A program made the translations under genes and the position numbers. The notes beneath the pieces were generated by a model. That model was not told where the DNA came from and did no database searches. It saw only the letters and a program-made list of their open reading frames with translations. A DNA stretch of 37,236 nt, taken from NCBI RefSeq assembly GCF_001083785.1, contig NZ_LAVL01000047.1:55123-92358 (forward strand). The letters run 5' to 3'. The DNA is from Nonomuraea sp. SBT364 (GTDB taxonomy: Bacteria; Actinomycetota; Actinomycetes; Streptosporangiales; Streptosporangiaceae). Below are positions 1 through 8,426 of the stretch, one piece after another. Numbering within the stretch: position 1 is the stretch's first letter; every line of letters begins with the position of its first letter.

Positions 1-2177
1 CCAATCTGGTAGCCGCCGCTCTGCCACTGGGGCGCGGCGGCGGCGGCCGGCTGGGCGGGGGTGAAGGCGTCCATGCGGCCGCCGCGGTCGGCGAGGGGGG
101 CGGCCGGCGCCGCCGTGGCGGCGGAGGCGGCCGCCTGGCTGTCGAAGGCGGGCGTCTGGGCGCCGAGCAGCGATTCGGGGACGAGCACCATGGCGGTGAG
201 CCCGCCGCCGCCCTGGGGCCTGAGCTGGACGCGGATGCCGTGCCGGTGCGCCAGCCTGGCGACCACGAACAGGCCCATGCGCCGCGAGACGGACACGTCG
301 ACGGTGGGCGCGTCCGTCAGGCGGTCGTTGGCCTGGGCCAGCTCCTCCTGGGTCATGCCGATGCCGGAGTCGGTGATGGAGAGCATGACGCCGCCGCCGT
401 CGATCCGGCTGCCCGAGACGGTCACGCGGGTCTCGCGCGGGGAGAACGACAGGGCGTTCTCCACCAGCTCGGCGATCAGGTGGATGACGTCGTTGACGGC
501 CTGACCGGCGACGGAGACGCCGTCGGGGACCTGGAGAAGCACGCGCTCGTAGTTCTCGACCTCCGACAGGGAGGCGCGGGCCACGTCGACCAGCTTGACC
601 GGCTGGCTCCACCGGCGAGGCGGGTCCTGACCGGCCAGCACCAGCAGGTTCTCGCTGTTGCGACGCATACGCGTGGCCAGATGGTCCAGCTTGAACAGGT
701 TGCCCAGCCGCTGCTCGTCCTGCTCGCCCTGCTCCAGCCCGTCGATCAGGGTGATCTGCCGCTCCACCAGCGTCTGACTGCGCCGCGACAGGTTCACGAA
801 CATCGCGTTCACGTTCGACCGCAGACGCGACTCCTCACCGGCCAGGCGCACCGCCTCGCGGTGCACCTCGTCGAACGCCCGCGCGACTTCACCGATCTCG
901 TCCTTGGAGGTCACGTCGATCGGCGGCACGTGCAGCTTCTCTGGCTGGACCTCGTTGTCGCGGAGCCGTCGGACGAGCTCGGGCAGCGTGCTGCCGGCGA
1001 CCTTGAGCGCGTCGCCGCGCAGCCGCCTCAGCGGCCGCACCAGCGAGCGGGCCATCACCGCGGTGACCGCGAGGACCAGCAGCAGCAGCGCGACGACGAC
1101 GCCGATGCTGATCACGGCGGCCTGACGGTCGCTGCTCTGGAGGTCGGTGCTGCGGGTGGCGATCTGCTGCGACAGCGACTTCTGCACCACGTGCAGCTTG
1201 TTGACGGTCTCGCTGATGGCGTCGAACCAGAGCGTGACGTCGTTCCTGGACGTGGTGTCGAGGCGCTGCAGCGGCGCGCCGCCGTTGTGCAGGAAGACGG
1301 CCCTGGCCACGTAGAACTCGGCGCGGCCGATGTGCTGGTTGGTGACGGTGTTGTCGTAGAACTGGCGCTGGGCCGCGGTGGCCACGGCCCGGAACGAGGT
1401 CCGCTCGCTCTCCCGCCGCGCCCTGGCGTCCAGGAACGCGTTGAACTCCGGCTCGCTGAACTCCCCCCGGATCAGCGCGATGGACAGCAGGGCACGCAGC
1501 TTGGAGGCTTCCTCCTCCACCCTGGCGACGGCGCGCATGGCCGAGCTCGTCGCGGTGAGCTGCTCGTCCGTCGAGCCCTGTGACACCTCGTCGTAGAGCT
1601 GCAGCAGCTCGGCGATGGTCTCGGAGTACTTCTCCATCGTCGGCAGGGGCGGCAGCTGGGACTTGGTGACCGTCTCGCGCATCGACGGGATCTGGTCCAG
1701 CCGGACGCGGAGGTTGGCCAGGCGCCTGCGGCCCAGGTCGGACAGGGACGCCTCGGCGGCCGTGGCCGCCTCCTCGGCCCGCCTCACGGTCACGTCCACG
1801 ATCTCGTACTGCGACCTGAGGCTCTGGAGGTCGGCCTGCCGCTTGTTCTGGGCGACGTAGCGCGTGGCGAGGTCACGTTCGAGCGCCAGCTCGCGCGAGA
1901 GCTCGCCCATCTGCACCACGAGCGCGGCGGCCTCGCCGATGCGCTGGTACTCCTGGGCGCTGCTGAATGAGGTCGTGATGCGCAGCGCGCCCAGGATCAC
2001 GCCGACGATGGTCGGGATGGCGATGAGGGCGATGAGGCGGGTGCGCACACGCCAGTTGCGCAGCGCGAACGTGCTGCCCGGCTTGGGCGGTTCCGGCGCG
2101 GGCGCCCGAGCCGGCGCGGGCTCTTCCGGCATGTCTGGAGCCCTACGACGACCGGCTTCGGTCGTTGTTGTCCTCAC
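1..2177 (-). CDS. cvnA: CvnA-type sensor histidine kinase (CvnA-L), C-terminus beyond window
   Basis: Membrane sensor kinase of the conservon CvnA / nitrate-nitrite-sensing family; about 725 codons are visible and the 3' end lies outside the window. Order: basic N-terminus, membrane segment at about residues 48-68, extracytoplasmic helical region, second membrane segment at about 350-375, HAMP, an alpha-helical dimerisation region (LDHLATRMRRNSENLL), then a HATPase with N-box (LVENALSFSPRE), G1 (DSGIGM) and G2 (RRMGLFVVARLAHRHG). A Pro/Ala-rich tail begins near the window edge. I chose the GTG at 2177 because the three CvnA genes whose start is visible share CGAGAGG followed by a GTGAG start 7-12 bases later; an in-frame ATG at 2195 is the alternative. 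It is divergent from the binding-protein gene at 2566. Its cvnB-D partners would lie off the left edge. The kinase core is nearly identical in DNA to cvnA1. Confidence 0.9.
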   Translation of the reverse strand, partial: MRTTTTEAGRRRAPDMPEEPAPARAPAPEPPKPGSTFALRNWRVRTRLIALIAIPTIVGVILGALRITTSFSSAQEYQRIGEAAALVVQMGELSRELALERDLATRYVAQNKRQADLQSLRSQYEIVDVTVRRAEEAATAAEASLSDLGRRRLANLRVRLDQIPSMRETVTKSQLPPLPTMEKYSETIAELLQLYDEVSQGSTDEQLTATSSAMRAVARVEEEASKLRALLSIALIRGEFSEPEFNAFLDARARRESERTSFRAVATAAQRQFYDNTVTNQHIGRAEFYVARAVFLHNGGAPLQRLDTTSRNDVTLWFDAISETVNKLHVVQKSLSQQIATRSTDLQSSDRQAAVISIGVVVALLLLVLAVTAVMARSLVRPLRRLRGDALKVAGSTLPELVRRLRDNEVQPEKLHVPPIDVTSKDEIGEVARAFDEVHREAVRLAGEESRLRSNVNAMFVNLSRRSQTLVERQITLIDGLEQGEQDEQRLGNLFKLDHLATRMRRNSENLLVLAGQDPPRRWSQPVKLVDVARASLSEVENYERVLLQVPDGVSVAGQAVNDVIHLIAELVENALSFSPRETRVTVSGSRIDGGGVMLSITDSGIGMTQEELAQANDRLTDAPTVDVSVSRRMGLFVVARLAHRHGIRVQLRPQGGGGLTAMVLVPESLLGAQTPAFDSQAAASAATAAPAAPLADRGGRMDAFTPAQPAAAAAPQWQSGGYQI
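520..884. repeat. Near-identical tract shared with cvnA1 (copy at 15511-15875)
   Basis: By reading both copies at a constant offset of 14,991, 520-711 is identical to 15511-15702 (192 bp) and 715-857 to 15706-15848 (143 bp). The only mismatches over 365 bp are at 712, 714 and 858. A further 85-bp identical block lies at 322-406. Identity extends to third codon positions, whereas the sensor and tail regions are strongly diverged, so this looks like gene conversion or recent shuffling of the kinase core rather than protein-level conservation. Confidence 0.9.
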
Positions 2178-2375
2178 TGTGGAGCCTCTCGCCATGGCCT
2201 GCTGGTGGGGGGAATGAGCGGCTTTGTCGCGCCGACGGAGTGATCGCAGGCAAGTTCGGGCCCAATTTGAGCACAAACCTCATAGTTCAGCCAACGTCTC
2301 ACAAGTATTAGACCGTTCCAACCTCACCTTGGTGCACGTCGCGAGGTTTCATACACGGAGCGCGACCACTCCAAT

Positions 2376-2388
2376 CCGGACATATCCC
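2376..2388 (-). promoter_or_regulatory. 13-bp motif shared with the cvnA2 upstream region
   Basis: CCGGACATATCCC on the plus strand (GGGATATGTCCGG toward cvnA-L) matches 26709-26721 upstream of cvnA2 at 12 of 13 positions. It lies about 200 bp before the cvnA-L start and about 115 bp before the cvnA2 start. It could be a common regulator site; function is inferred only from its recurrence. Confidence 0.35.
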
Positions 2389-2425
2389 CCGTAAGGCTCA
2401 ATAAGGCAGCTTCTGACCGCATATC

Positions 2426-2436
2426 GTAATGATTAC
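2426..2436. promoter_or_regulatory. Perfect dyad GTAAT-G-ATTAC, candidate operator
   Basis: Five-base arms around one central base in the AT-rich part of the divergent region, two bases before the palindrome ATTAAT. Such short dyads suit a dimeric regulator, but the cognate protein cannot be named. Confidence 0.35.
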
Positions 2437-2565
2437 ACATTAATGCAGAAAAAATAACATATACGCGGCATAGCGCTTCAAGTATGATCCCCTGCTCCGG
2501 TACGCTCACGCCCGGCATTCGATTGCCAGTCTCTAGAAGCTTCCCCCCTGGTAGGAGACCCCCCC

Positions 2566-3555
2566 ATGACACCCACATTGCGCGGTCGCGCGGTCGTCGT
2601 CGGCGCCGCGCTCGCGCTCACTCTCGCAGGCTGCGGTGGCGGCGAGGAGGCCCCCGCGACGTCCGCGAACAGCTCAGGGCTCGAGAAGACGACCATCAAG
2701 GTAGGGGTTCTCCCCATCCCCGACCCGGTCTCGGTGTACATCGCCAACGCCAAGGGCTTCTTCAAGGAGGAAGGCCTCACGGTGGAGCCGGAAATCATCA
2801 CCGGCGGCGCGGCGGCCATCCCGAAAATCAAGAACCGCGAGCTCGACATCTCGCAGACCAACTACGTCTCGACCTTCGCGGCCGTGGCGCAGGGCGAGAA
2901 GATCAAACTGGTCGCCGACATGTACCAGGCTGGTCCGAACACCTTCAACATCATGGTGCCCAAGGATTCGCCCATCAAGACGGTGGCACAGCTCAAGGGC
3001 AAGACCATCCTGGTCAACAACCTGAACAACGTCGCGCAGCTCGCCGTCGAGACCCAGCTGAAGGTCGCCGGGCTTACTAAAGACGACGTCAAATTCGCCG
3101 AGAAGCCGTTCCCCGAAATGGGCAACGCGATCAACAGCGGCCAGGCCGAGGCGGGCTGGATCACCGAGCCGTTCATCACGGCCAACCAGAGCGCGTTCGG
3201 CTTCACCAAGCTGGCCGACACGATGACCGGCCAGACCGAGAACCTGCCCATCGCGGGCTGGATGGCCACGGACGAGTGGGTGCAGAAGTACCCGAAGACG
3301 CTGGCCGCCTTCCAGCGGGCCATCTCCAAGGCGCAGGAGCTCGCCTCCAGCGACCGCAAGGAGATCGAGAAGATGATCCCCACGTACACGAAGATCGACG
3401 CGAAGACCGCGTCCGTCATCACGCTGGGCACGTTCCCGAGTGAGCTGAACGTGGACCGGCTGCAGAAGGTCGCCGACCTCATGGCCGAGTACAAGTATCT
3501 GAGCAACCCCATCGACGTCTCCTCAGTCATCGTGCCGGCGCCGACGAGCGGATGA
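2566..3555 (+). CDS. ABC importer substrate-binding lipoprotein 1 (SsuA/THI5-like)
   Basis: A 329-residue extracellular solute receptor of the NMT1/THI5/SsuA family (nitrate, sulfonate, taurine, pyrimidine or flavin-type ligands). A lipoprotein signal with lipobox LAGC puts the lipid-modified Cys at residue 23. The mature part opens with GLEKTTIKVG and contains the family-typical lobe I segment ending in GFFKEEGL. The ATG at 2566 follows GGTAGGAG. It starts an eight-gene operon and overlaps the next permease by four bases (ATGA). It is a paralogue of the binding proteins at 7455 and 17566, all sharing the G(L)EKT start and a YPKTAAAF-type segment. The ligand cannot be read from sequence. Family placement is firm; substrate is open. 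Confidence 0.93.
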   Translation: MTPTLRGRAVVVGAALALTLAGCGGGEEAPATSANSSGLEKTTIKVGVLPIPDPVSVYIANAKGFFKEEGLTVEPEIITGGAAAIPKIKNRELDISQTNYVSTFAAVAQGEKIKLVADMYQAGPNTFNIMVPKDSPIKTVAQLKGKTILVNNLNNVAQLAVETQLKVAGLTKDDVKFAEKPFPEMGNAINSGQAEAGWITEPFITANQSAFGFTKLADTMTGQTENLPIAGWMATDEWVQKYPKTLAAFQRAISKAQELASSDRKEIEKMIPTYTKIDAKTASVITLGTFPSELNVDRLQKVADLMAEYKYLSNPIDVSSVIVPAPTSG

Positions 3556-4328
3556 ACAGAGCACGCCTGACCCGCGGCGTCATCGGCGCCGCGGGCTTCC
3601 TTGTCGCCGGCGAGGTGTTCATCCGCTTCGTCATGAGCGAGGACCTGCTCTTCCCCGCGCCGTCCGCCGTCTTCCTGGAGGCCGTGCGGCTGCCCGCCGA
3701 CCCGGACTTCGTCGCCGGAAGCCTGACGACGATCGCCAACTGGGGGCTCGGCCTGCTGATCGCCGTGGCCGTGGCCGTACCCCTGGGCGTGCTGCTCGGC
3801 GCGGTGCCCCCGATGGAGCGGGCCGTCCGGCCCCTGGTGGAGTTCCTGCGGCCCATCCCCTCGGTCGCGATCATCCCGCTCGCCATCCTGCTGATCCCCT
3901 CGGACCAGTGGATGAAGGTCTCGGTCATCGTGTTCGCGTCGCTGTGGCCGATCCTGATCAACACGCTGTACGGCATGCACGACGTCGATCCGCTGGCCAA
4001 GGACTCCCTGCGCACCTTCGGGTTCGGGGAGCTGGCCGTGCTGCGCAGGGTGAGCCTGCCGAACGCCGCGCCGTTCGTCGCGACGGGCGTGCGGATCGCC
4101 GCCGGGATCGCGCTGGTGCTCGCCGTCAGCGCCGAACTGGTCGCCGGCGGGGCCGACGGGCTGGGCGTCTACGTGGTGGTGGCCGGCAGCGCCAACCGGA
4201 TGGACCTCATCATGGCGGCGACCGTCTGGGCGGGCGTCTTCGGCGTGCTGGCGAACATCGCCCTGCTGGCCGGGGAGCGTCGCCTGTTCCGCTGGCACGC
4301 GCTGCGGACGGGAGCTGCACGGTCGTGA
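3552..4328 (+). CDS. ABC importer permease 1a (SsuC/TauC-like)
   Basis: A 258-residue integral membrane permease with about six hydrophobic segments and the cytoplasmic EAA-type loop at about residues 151-170 (DSLRTFGFGELAVLRRVSLP) that docks on the ATPase. The segment VEFLRPIPSVAIIPL is characteristic of the SsuC/TauC/NrtB branch. ATGA overlap with the upstream binding protein and GTGA overlap with the downstream permease imply translational coupling. It presumably forms a heterodimeric channel with permease 1b. No ATPase lies in this operon; the only same-family ATPase in the window is at 20873. Confidence 0.93.
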   Translation: MNRARLTRGVIGAAGFLVAGEVFIRFVMSEDLLFPAPSAVFLEAVRLPADPDFVAGSLTTIANWGLGLLIAVAVAVPLGVLLGAVPPMERAVRPLVEFLRPIPSVAIIPLAILLIPSDQWMKVSVIVFASLWPILINTLYGMHDVDPLAKDSLRTFGFGELAVLRRVSLPNAAPFVATGVRIAAGIALVLAVSAELVAGGADGLGVYVVVAGSANRMDLIMAATVWAGVFGVLANIALLAGERRLFRWHALRTGAARS

Positions 4329-5104
4329 AGACACTCAACAAACTCTGGTTCGTCCCCCTGGTCCTCATCGTGTGGGAGCTCGTGACGCGGGCGGTCGGGA
4401 ACCTCGACTTCCCCCCGCCGACGACGATCGTCGGGCGCATGTACGAGCTGTGGTTCTCGGGCCCGGTCTCCCGGCTGTTCCTCACCGATGACGCGATCGA
4501 CAACATCCTGCCCAGCCTCGGGCGTATGTTCAGCGGGTGGATCCTCGCCTCGGTGATCGGCGTGGTGCTGGGCGTGCTGCTCGGCCGCTCCCGCGTGGCC
4601 ACCGACTACGTCGACGGGCTGATCGAGTTCAGCCGGGCCATCCCGCCGCCCCTGCTGCTGCCGCTGTTCGTGGTCCTGCTGCAGGGTGCGCTGGCGACGC
4701 AGCTGGCCGTGATCGTGTTCGGCGTGATCTGGCCGGTGCTGCTCAACACCATCGACGGCGCCCGGGCCATCGACCGGACCTACACCGAGACCGCCACCGT
4801 GTTCGGCCTGTCCAGGGCGCAGCGCCTGCGCGTGGTCGTCATCCCGGCGGCCTCCCCGAAGATCTTCGCCGGGCTGCGGCTGAGCCTGTCGCTCGCGCTG
4901 ATCCTCATGGTGATCTCCGAGCTGTTCGGCGGCACGGACGGCATCGGCTACCAGCTCCTGTACGCGCAGCGCAGCTTCGACGCGCCCGGCGTCTGGGCGG
5001 CCATCGCGCTGCTGGGCGTGCTGGGGTACGTCGTCAACGCGCTCTTCGTACTGGCCGAGCGCCGGGTGCTGGTGTGGCACCGGCAGGCCAACCGCACGGT
5101 TTGA
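4325..5104 (+). CDS. ABC importer permease 1b (SsuC/TauC-like)
   Basis: A 259-residue permease starting at GTG 4325, inside the stop of permease 1a; the longer upstream reading frame is out-of-frame overlap with permease 1a and is not used. N-terminal hydrophobic segment, then FPPPTTIVGRMYELW, the RAIPPPLLLPLF segment and the EAA loop (TATVFGLSRAQRLRVVVIP) followed by SPKIFAGLRLSLSLALI. It differs consistently from the 'a' permeases and matches the 'b' permeases at 9202 and 19376, so each importer has one subunit of each type. The methyltransferase gene starts 24 bp downstream, so the operon very likely continues. Confidence 0.93.
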   Translation: MKTLNKLWFVPLVLIVWELVTRAVGNLDFPPPTTIVGRMYELWFSGPVSRLFLTDDAIDNILPSLGRMFSGWILASVIGVVLGVLLGRSRVATDYVDGLIEFSRAIPPPLLLPLFVVLLQGALATQLAVIVFGVIWPVLLNTIDGARAIDRTYTETATVFGLSRAQRLRVVVIPAASPKIFAGLRLSLSLALILMVISELFGGTDGIGYQLLYAQRSFDAPGVWAAIALLGVLGYVVNALFVLAERRVLVWHRQANRTV

Positions 5105-5128
5105 CCTCTCACCTCAACGGAAGGGCAC

Positions 5129-6133
5129 ATGTCCCCATCTGATGACCTCCTCTGGGGGGCCGTATCTGATATTTCGAGATTCGCGGCTCTGCTGACCATG
5201 GCGGAGCTGGGCCTGGCCGACCATCTGGCGCACGGGCCGCTCGACACCGAGGAGCTGGCCCGGCGGAGCGGGGCCAACCCGCCCGCGCTCCGGCGGGTGC
5301 TGCGCGAGCTGGCCGGCCTGGACCTGGTCCGGCCGGACGGGGACGACGGCTACGACCTGACCGCCCGGGGCACCGCGCTGCGCTCCGACGTGCCCGGTTC
5401 GATCCGCAGCTCGATCCGCATGCTCGGCGAGGAGAGCTTCTGGTACGCCATGGGCAACCTGCCGTCCACCGTCCGCGAGGGCAGCTCGGCGTTCGCCCGC
5501 CGCTACGGCCATCTGTACGACCACCTGTCGGCGCATCCGGACGCCAGCCGCCTGTTCGACGAGTACATGACCACCCGGGCCATCACGTTCACCGACGGCC
5601 TGGTCAAGCGCTACGACTTCGCCGGCGCGCGGTCCATGGTGGACGTCGCCGGCGGCCGGGGGCACATCCTGGCCACGGTGCTGCACGCCAACCCCGGCAT
5701 GCGCGGCATCCTGTTCGACCTCGACCACGTGGCCGACAGCGCCGTCGAGTCGCTGGCGGCGGAGGGCCTGGCCGACCGGACCGAGGTCGTCGCGGGCAGC
5801 TTCTTCGACGCGGTGCCGGCCGGCGCCGACGTCTACCTGCTCTCCAGCGTCCTGCACAACTGGGACGACGAGGACGCGGTGCGGATCCTGCGCAACGTCC
5901 GCGCCGCGATGCGGCCCGACGGCCGGGTGCTGGTGCTGGAAGTGGTGCTGCCCGACGACCAGGCGCCGCATCTGGGCAAGGACCTGGACATGCGCATGCT
6001 GGCCATCTTCAACGGCGGCACCGAGCGCAGCGCGGCGCAGTACACCAGGCTGCTCGACCAGGCCGGTCTCCGGCTGAGGGAGGTCATCGAGCTGGGCGCG
6101 GCGGCGAGTCTCATCGAGGCCGTTCCCAGGTGA
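5129..6133 (+). CDS. SAM-dependent O-methyltransferase, plant/PhzM-type fold
   Basis: A 334-residue methyltransferase of the O-methyltransferase family 2 (acetylserotonin/hydroxyindole, DmpM, PhzM relatives). Residues 1-100 form the winged-helix dimerisation domain. The SAM-binding glycine motif VDVAGGRG is at 171-178, an acidic ribose-contact segment (LFDLDHV) at about 195, and HNWDDE at 243-248, where His243 is the usual catalytic base of O-methylating members. RBS AACGGAAGG lies before the ATG. The gene sits between two importer sets and directly before a PhzS-like monooxygenase, so the substrate is probably an aromatic or heteroaromatic hydroxyl made or received in the same pathway. N-methylation, as in PhzM, is possible, but PhzM lacks the HNW motif. 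Confidence 0.9.
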   Translation: MSPSDDLLWGAVSDISRFAALLTMAELGLADHLAHGPLDTEELARRSGANPPALRRVLRELAGLDLVRPDGDDGYDLTARGTALRSDVPGSIRSSIRMLGEESFWYAMGNLPSTVREGSSAFARRYGHLYDHLSAHPDASRLFDEYMTTRAITFTDGLVKRYDFAGARSMVDVAGGRGHILATVLHANPGMRGILFDLDHVADSAVESLAAEGLADRTEVVAGSFFDAVPAGADVYLLSSVLHNWDDEDAVRILRNVRAAMRPDGRVLVLEVVLPDDQAPHLGKDLDMRMLAIFNGGTERSAAQYTRLLDQAGLRLREVIELGAAASLIEAVPR

Positions 6134-6188
6134 CCGCCCCGGGGGGCGCCGGGGTGGCGCTCCCCGTCTCATGACAGGGGGACATCCG

Positions 6189-7430
6189 ATGCGGGTGATG
6201 ATCGTCGGCGGGGGGATCGGCGGCCTGACGGCCGCGCTCAGCCTGCGCGCCGCGGGGATCGACTGCGTGCTCGTCGAGGGCGCGGCCCGGATGCTGCCGC
6301 TCGGCGTGGGCATCAACCTGCAGCCGCACGCCGTACGCGAGCTCACCGAGCTGGGCCTGGCCGCCGAGCTGGCCGCGACCGGCGTCGAGACCACGTACAT
6401 GACGTTCACCGACCGCTTCGGCGGCCAGATCCTGGCGCTGCCGCGTGGCCGGCTGGCGGGCTACCGGTGGCCGCAGTACTCCATCCACCGGGGTGAGCTG
6501 CAGATGCTCCTGCTCGCCGCGGTGCGCGAGCGGGTGGGCGAGGTACGGCTGGGCGTCCGGGTCGAGGAGTTCGAGCAGGATTCCGCCGGAGTCACGGTCA
6601 CGCTGCGCGAGGCCGCGTCGGGGCGGGTGCTGCGCGAGAGGGCCGACGTGCTGGTCGGCGCCGACGGCGTGCTGTCGGCGACCCGCGCCCAGCTGCACCC
6701 GTCGGGCGACCCGCTGCTCTGGAACGGGATCCGCATGTGGCGCGGGGTGGCCGACGCGGACCGGGTGCTCGACGGTTCGACCGTGCTCGTCTCCGGGACC
6801 AACGCGGCCGGGAAGTTCGTCTCCTACCACATCTCCCCCGCCAACCCGCGCTGGGTGAACTGGGTCGCCGAGGTCAGGGTGGCCGAGCCGGGCGAGATCG
6901 GCGCGGCCGACTGGTCGCGGCCGGGACGGCTGGAGGACGTGGCCCCGCACTTCGCGGGCTGGGCGTACCGGCACTTCGACATCCCGTCGTTCATCGCCTC
7001 CTCCGCGCGCATCCTCGAATACCCGATGGTGGACCGCGATCCGCTGCCCTTCTGGGGGACGGGCCGGGTGACGCTGCTCGGCGACGCCGCGCACCCGATG
7101 TACCCGGTCGGCTCGAACGGCGGGTCGCAGGCCGTCCTGGACGCGCGGGCGCTGGCCCGGCACCTGGCCACGACCGCGGACCCGGCCGAGGCCCTGGCCG
7201 GCTACGAGGCCGAACGCCGGCCGGTCACCTCGAAGCTGGTGCTCGGGCATCGCTCGCTGCCGGCCGACGAGATGGCCCTGCTGGTGGAGGCGCGGGCGCC
7301 AGGAGGCTTCGACGACATCCGGGACGTACTCGACGCGGACGAGCTGGCGGCCATGGCGGACGCCCAGCACGCGATCACCGATTCCGACGTGCGCGCGCTC
7401 AACGAGCGACCCTCGTGGAGCGTGCGCTGA
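6189..7430 (+). CDS. PhzS-like FAD-dependent aromatic monooxygenase
   Basis: A 413-residue group A flavoprotein hydroxylase. The FAD Rossmann motif GGGIGG is at 7-12, the DG motif (VGADG) at about 156-160, and the second FAD motif GDAAHPMYPVGSNGGSQA begins at 298. The pattern LGVGINLQPHAV, PQYSIHRGELQM, the MWRGV segment and LEYPMVDRDPLPFWG closely follows what I recall of Pseudomonas PhzS (5-methylphenazine-1-carboxylate monooxygenase), more than salicylate hydroxylases. I chose the ATG at 6189, with AGGGGGA eight bases upstream, over an in-frame ATG at 6171. It is co-directional with the methyltransferase (55 bp) and with binding protein 2 (24 bp). It presumably hydroxylates an aromatic ring using NAD(P)H and O2; the substrate is unknown. 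Confidence 0.9.
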   Translation: MRVMIVGGGIGGLTAALSLRAAGIDCVLVEGAARMLPLGVGINLQPHAVRELTELGLAAELAATGVETTYMTFTDRFGGQILALPRGRLAGYRWPQYSIHRGELQMLLLAAVRERVGEVRLGVRVEEFEQDSAGVTVTLREAASGRVLRERADVLVGADGVLSATRAQLHPSGDPLLWNGIRMWRGVADADRVLDGSTVLVSGTNAAGKFVSYHISPANPRWVNWVAEVRVAEPGEIGAADWSRPGRLEDVAPHFAGWAYRHFDIPSFIASSARILEYPMVDRDPLPFWGTGRVTLLGDAAHPMYPVGSNGGSQAVLDARALARHLATTADPAEALAGYEAERRPVTSKLVLGHRSLPADEMALLVEARAPGGFDDIRDVLDADELAAMADAQHAITDSDVRALNERPSWSVR

Positions 7431-7454
7431 AGCTGCGTTCAGTTAAGGAGTGAC

Positions 7455-8426
7455 ATGCGGTTGGCACGCACGTGCGCCCTCGGGCTCGCGATCATCCTGA
7501 GCCTGGCGGCCTGTGGCGACGACGGCCCGGCTCCCGCCACCGGCGGCTCCGGGCTGGAGAAGACCCAGCTCACGGTGGGCGTCGTCCCGGTGCCGTCGTC
7601 GGCGCCGCTGTTCATCGCCGAGAAGCGGGGCTTCTTCAAGGCGGAGGGCCTGACGGTCAGGACCGAGGTGATCCAGGCGCCCCAGGCCGTCATGCCGAAG
7701 ATCCTGAACGGCAGTATGGATGCCTTCCTCACCAGTTACGTGTCGCTGCTGGCGATCAACGACTCGGGGGCGGCCAAGCTGAAGCTGTTCCAGCACAGCC
7801 AGGAGGCCGCGCCGGGGGTGGCGAGCGTGGTGGTGCCCAAGGGCTCGCCGATCAAGACGGCCGCCGACCTCAAGGGCCGGACGGTCGCGGTCAACGTGCT
7901 CAAGGCACTCGGCCAGACGCTCACCAACGCGCACGTGCAGGATGCCGGGCTCAAGCCCGATGACGTCAAGTTCGTCGCGGTGCCGTTCGCCGACCAGCTC
8001 AACGCGCTGTCGGGCGGCCAGGTGGACGCGGCCTGGCTGGTGGAGCCGTTCCTGACGGCGGCCAAGTCCAAGATCGGCGCGACCGAGCTGATCGACACCA
8101 CCGACGGCGTGACGGCGGGCATCCCGATCGACGGCTGGGGCGTGTCGGAGGCGTGGCTGGCGCAGAACCCGAAGACCGCCGCCGCCTTCCACCGCGCGCT
8201 GGCCAAGGCCCAGAAGGTCGCCAGCGAGGACCGCGACGCCATCAACGAGGTCATCCCGACCTACACGCAGATCGACGCGCAGGCGGCGGCCGCGATGAAG
8301 CTCGGGGTGTTCTCCATGGACGTCGACAAGGCGAGCCTGCAGAAGCTGGCCGACCTGCTCGCCGGCTACGGCTACCTCAAGACCAAGCCCGACGTGACTC
8401 AGCAGATCGCCGCCGTCGGCGGATGA
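7455..8426 (+). CDS. ABC importer substrate-binding lipoprotein 2 (SsuA/THI5-like)
   Basis: A 323-residue paralogue of binding protein 1. The lipobox is LAAC with Cys20; the mature part starts GLEKTQLTVGVVPVPSSAPL. The start ATG follows AAGGAGTG. The ligand-pocket region differs from binding protein 1 (VIQAPQAVMPKILNGSMDAF against a GGAAAIPKIKNRELD type), so the two probably bind different or differently modified compounds. It opens the second importer set of the same operon and overlaps permease 2a by four bases. Placed right after the monooxygenase, it could take up the product or a related precursor (inference). Confidence 0.93.
   Translation: MRLARTCALGLAIILSLAACGDDGPAPATGGSGLEKTQLTVGVVPVPSSAPLFIAEKRGFFKAEGLTVRTEVIQAPQAVMPKILNGSMDAFLTSYVSLLAINDSGAAKLKLFQHSQEAAPGVASVVVPKGSPIKTAADLKGRTVAVNVLKALGQTLTNAHVQDAGLKPDDVKFVAVPFADQLNALSGGQVDAAWLVEPFLTAAKSKIGATELIDTTDGVTAGIPIDGWGVSEAWLAQNPKTAAAFHRALAKAQKVASEDRDAINEVIPTYTQIDAQAAAAMKLGVFSMDVDKASLQKLADLLAGYGYLKTKPDVTQQIAAVGG

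Larger units (their letters stand above)
2178..2565. promoter_or_regulatory. Divergent intergenic region between cvnA-L and binding protein 1
   Basis: This 388-bp gap holds no convincing gene. It is clearly AT-richer than its surroundings, especially 2400-2490. It must hold the promoters of the minus-strand kinase and of the plus-strand importer operon. Visible signals are a 13-bp motif also found upstream of cvnA2 (2376-2388), an 11-bp dyad (2426-2436) followed by ATTAAT at 2439-2444, and a -10-like TATGAT at 2483-2488 reading toward the importer. I could not find a convincing -35 box for it. Confidence 0.55.

Noticed and set aside
240..1583. Long plus-strand open frame of 447 codons across cvnA-L
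   Set aside because: Arg/Gln/His-rich shadow of the minus-strand kinase, typical of high-GC antisense frames; no domain or RBS.
2862..4334. 490-codon minus frame under binding protein 1 and permease 1a
   Set aside because: Antisense shadow; the plus strand carries recognisable lipoprotein and permease with overlaps and RBS.
5129..7430. Phenazine biosynthetic gene cluster
   Set aside because: Only tailoring-type enzymes are present; no PhzA-G core genes occur in the window.
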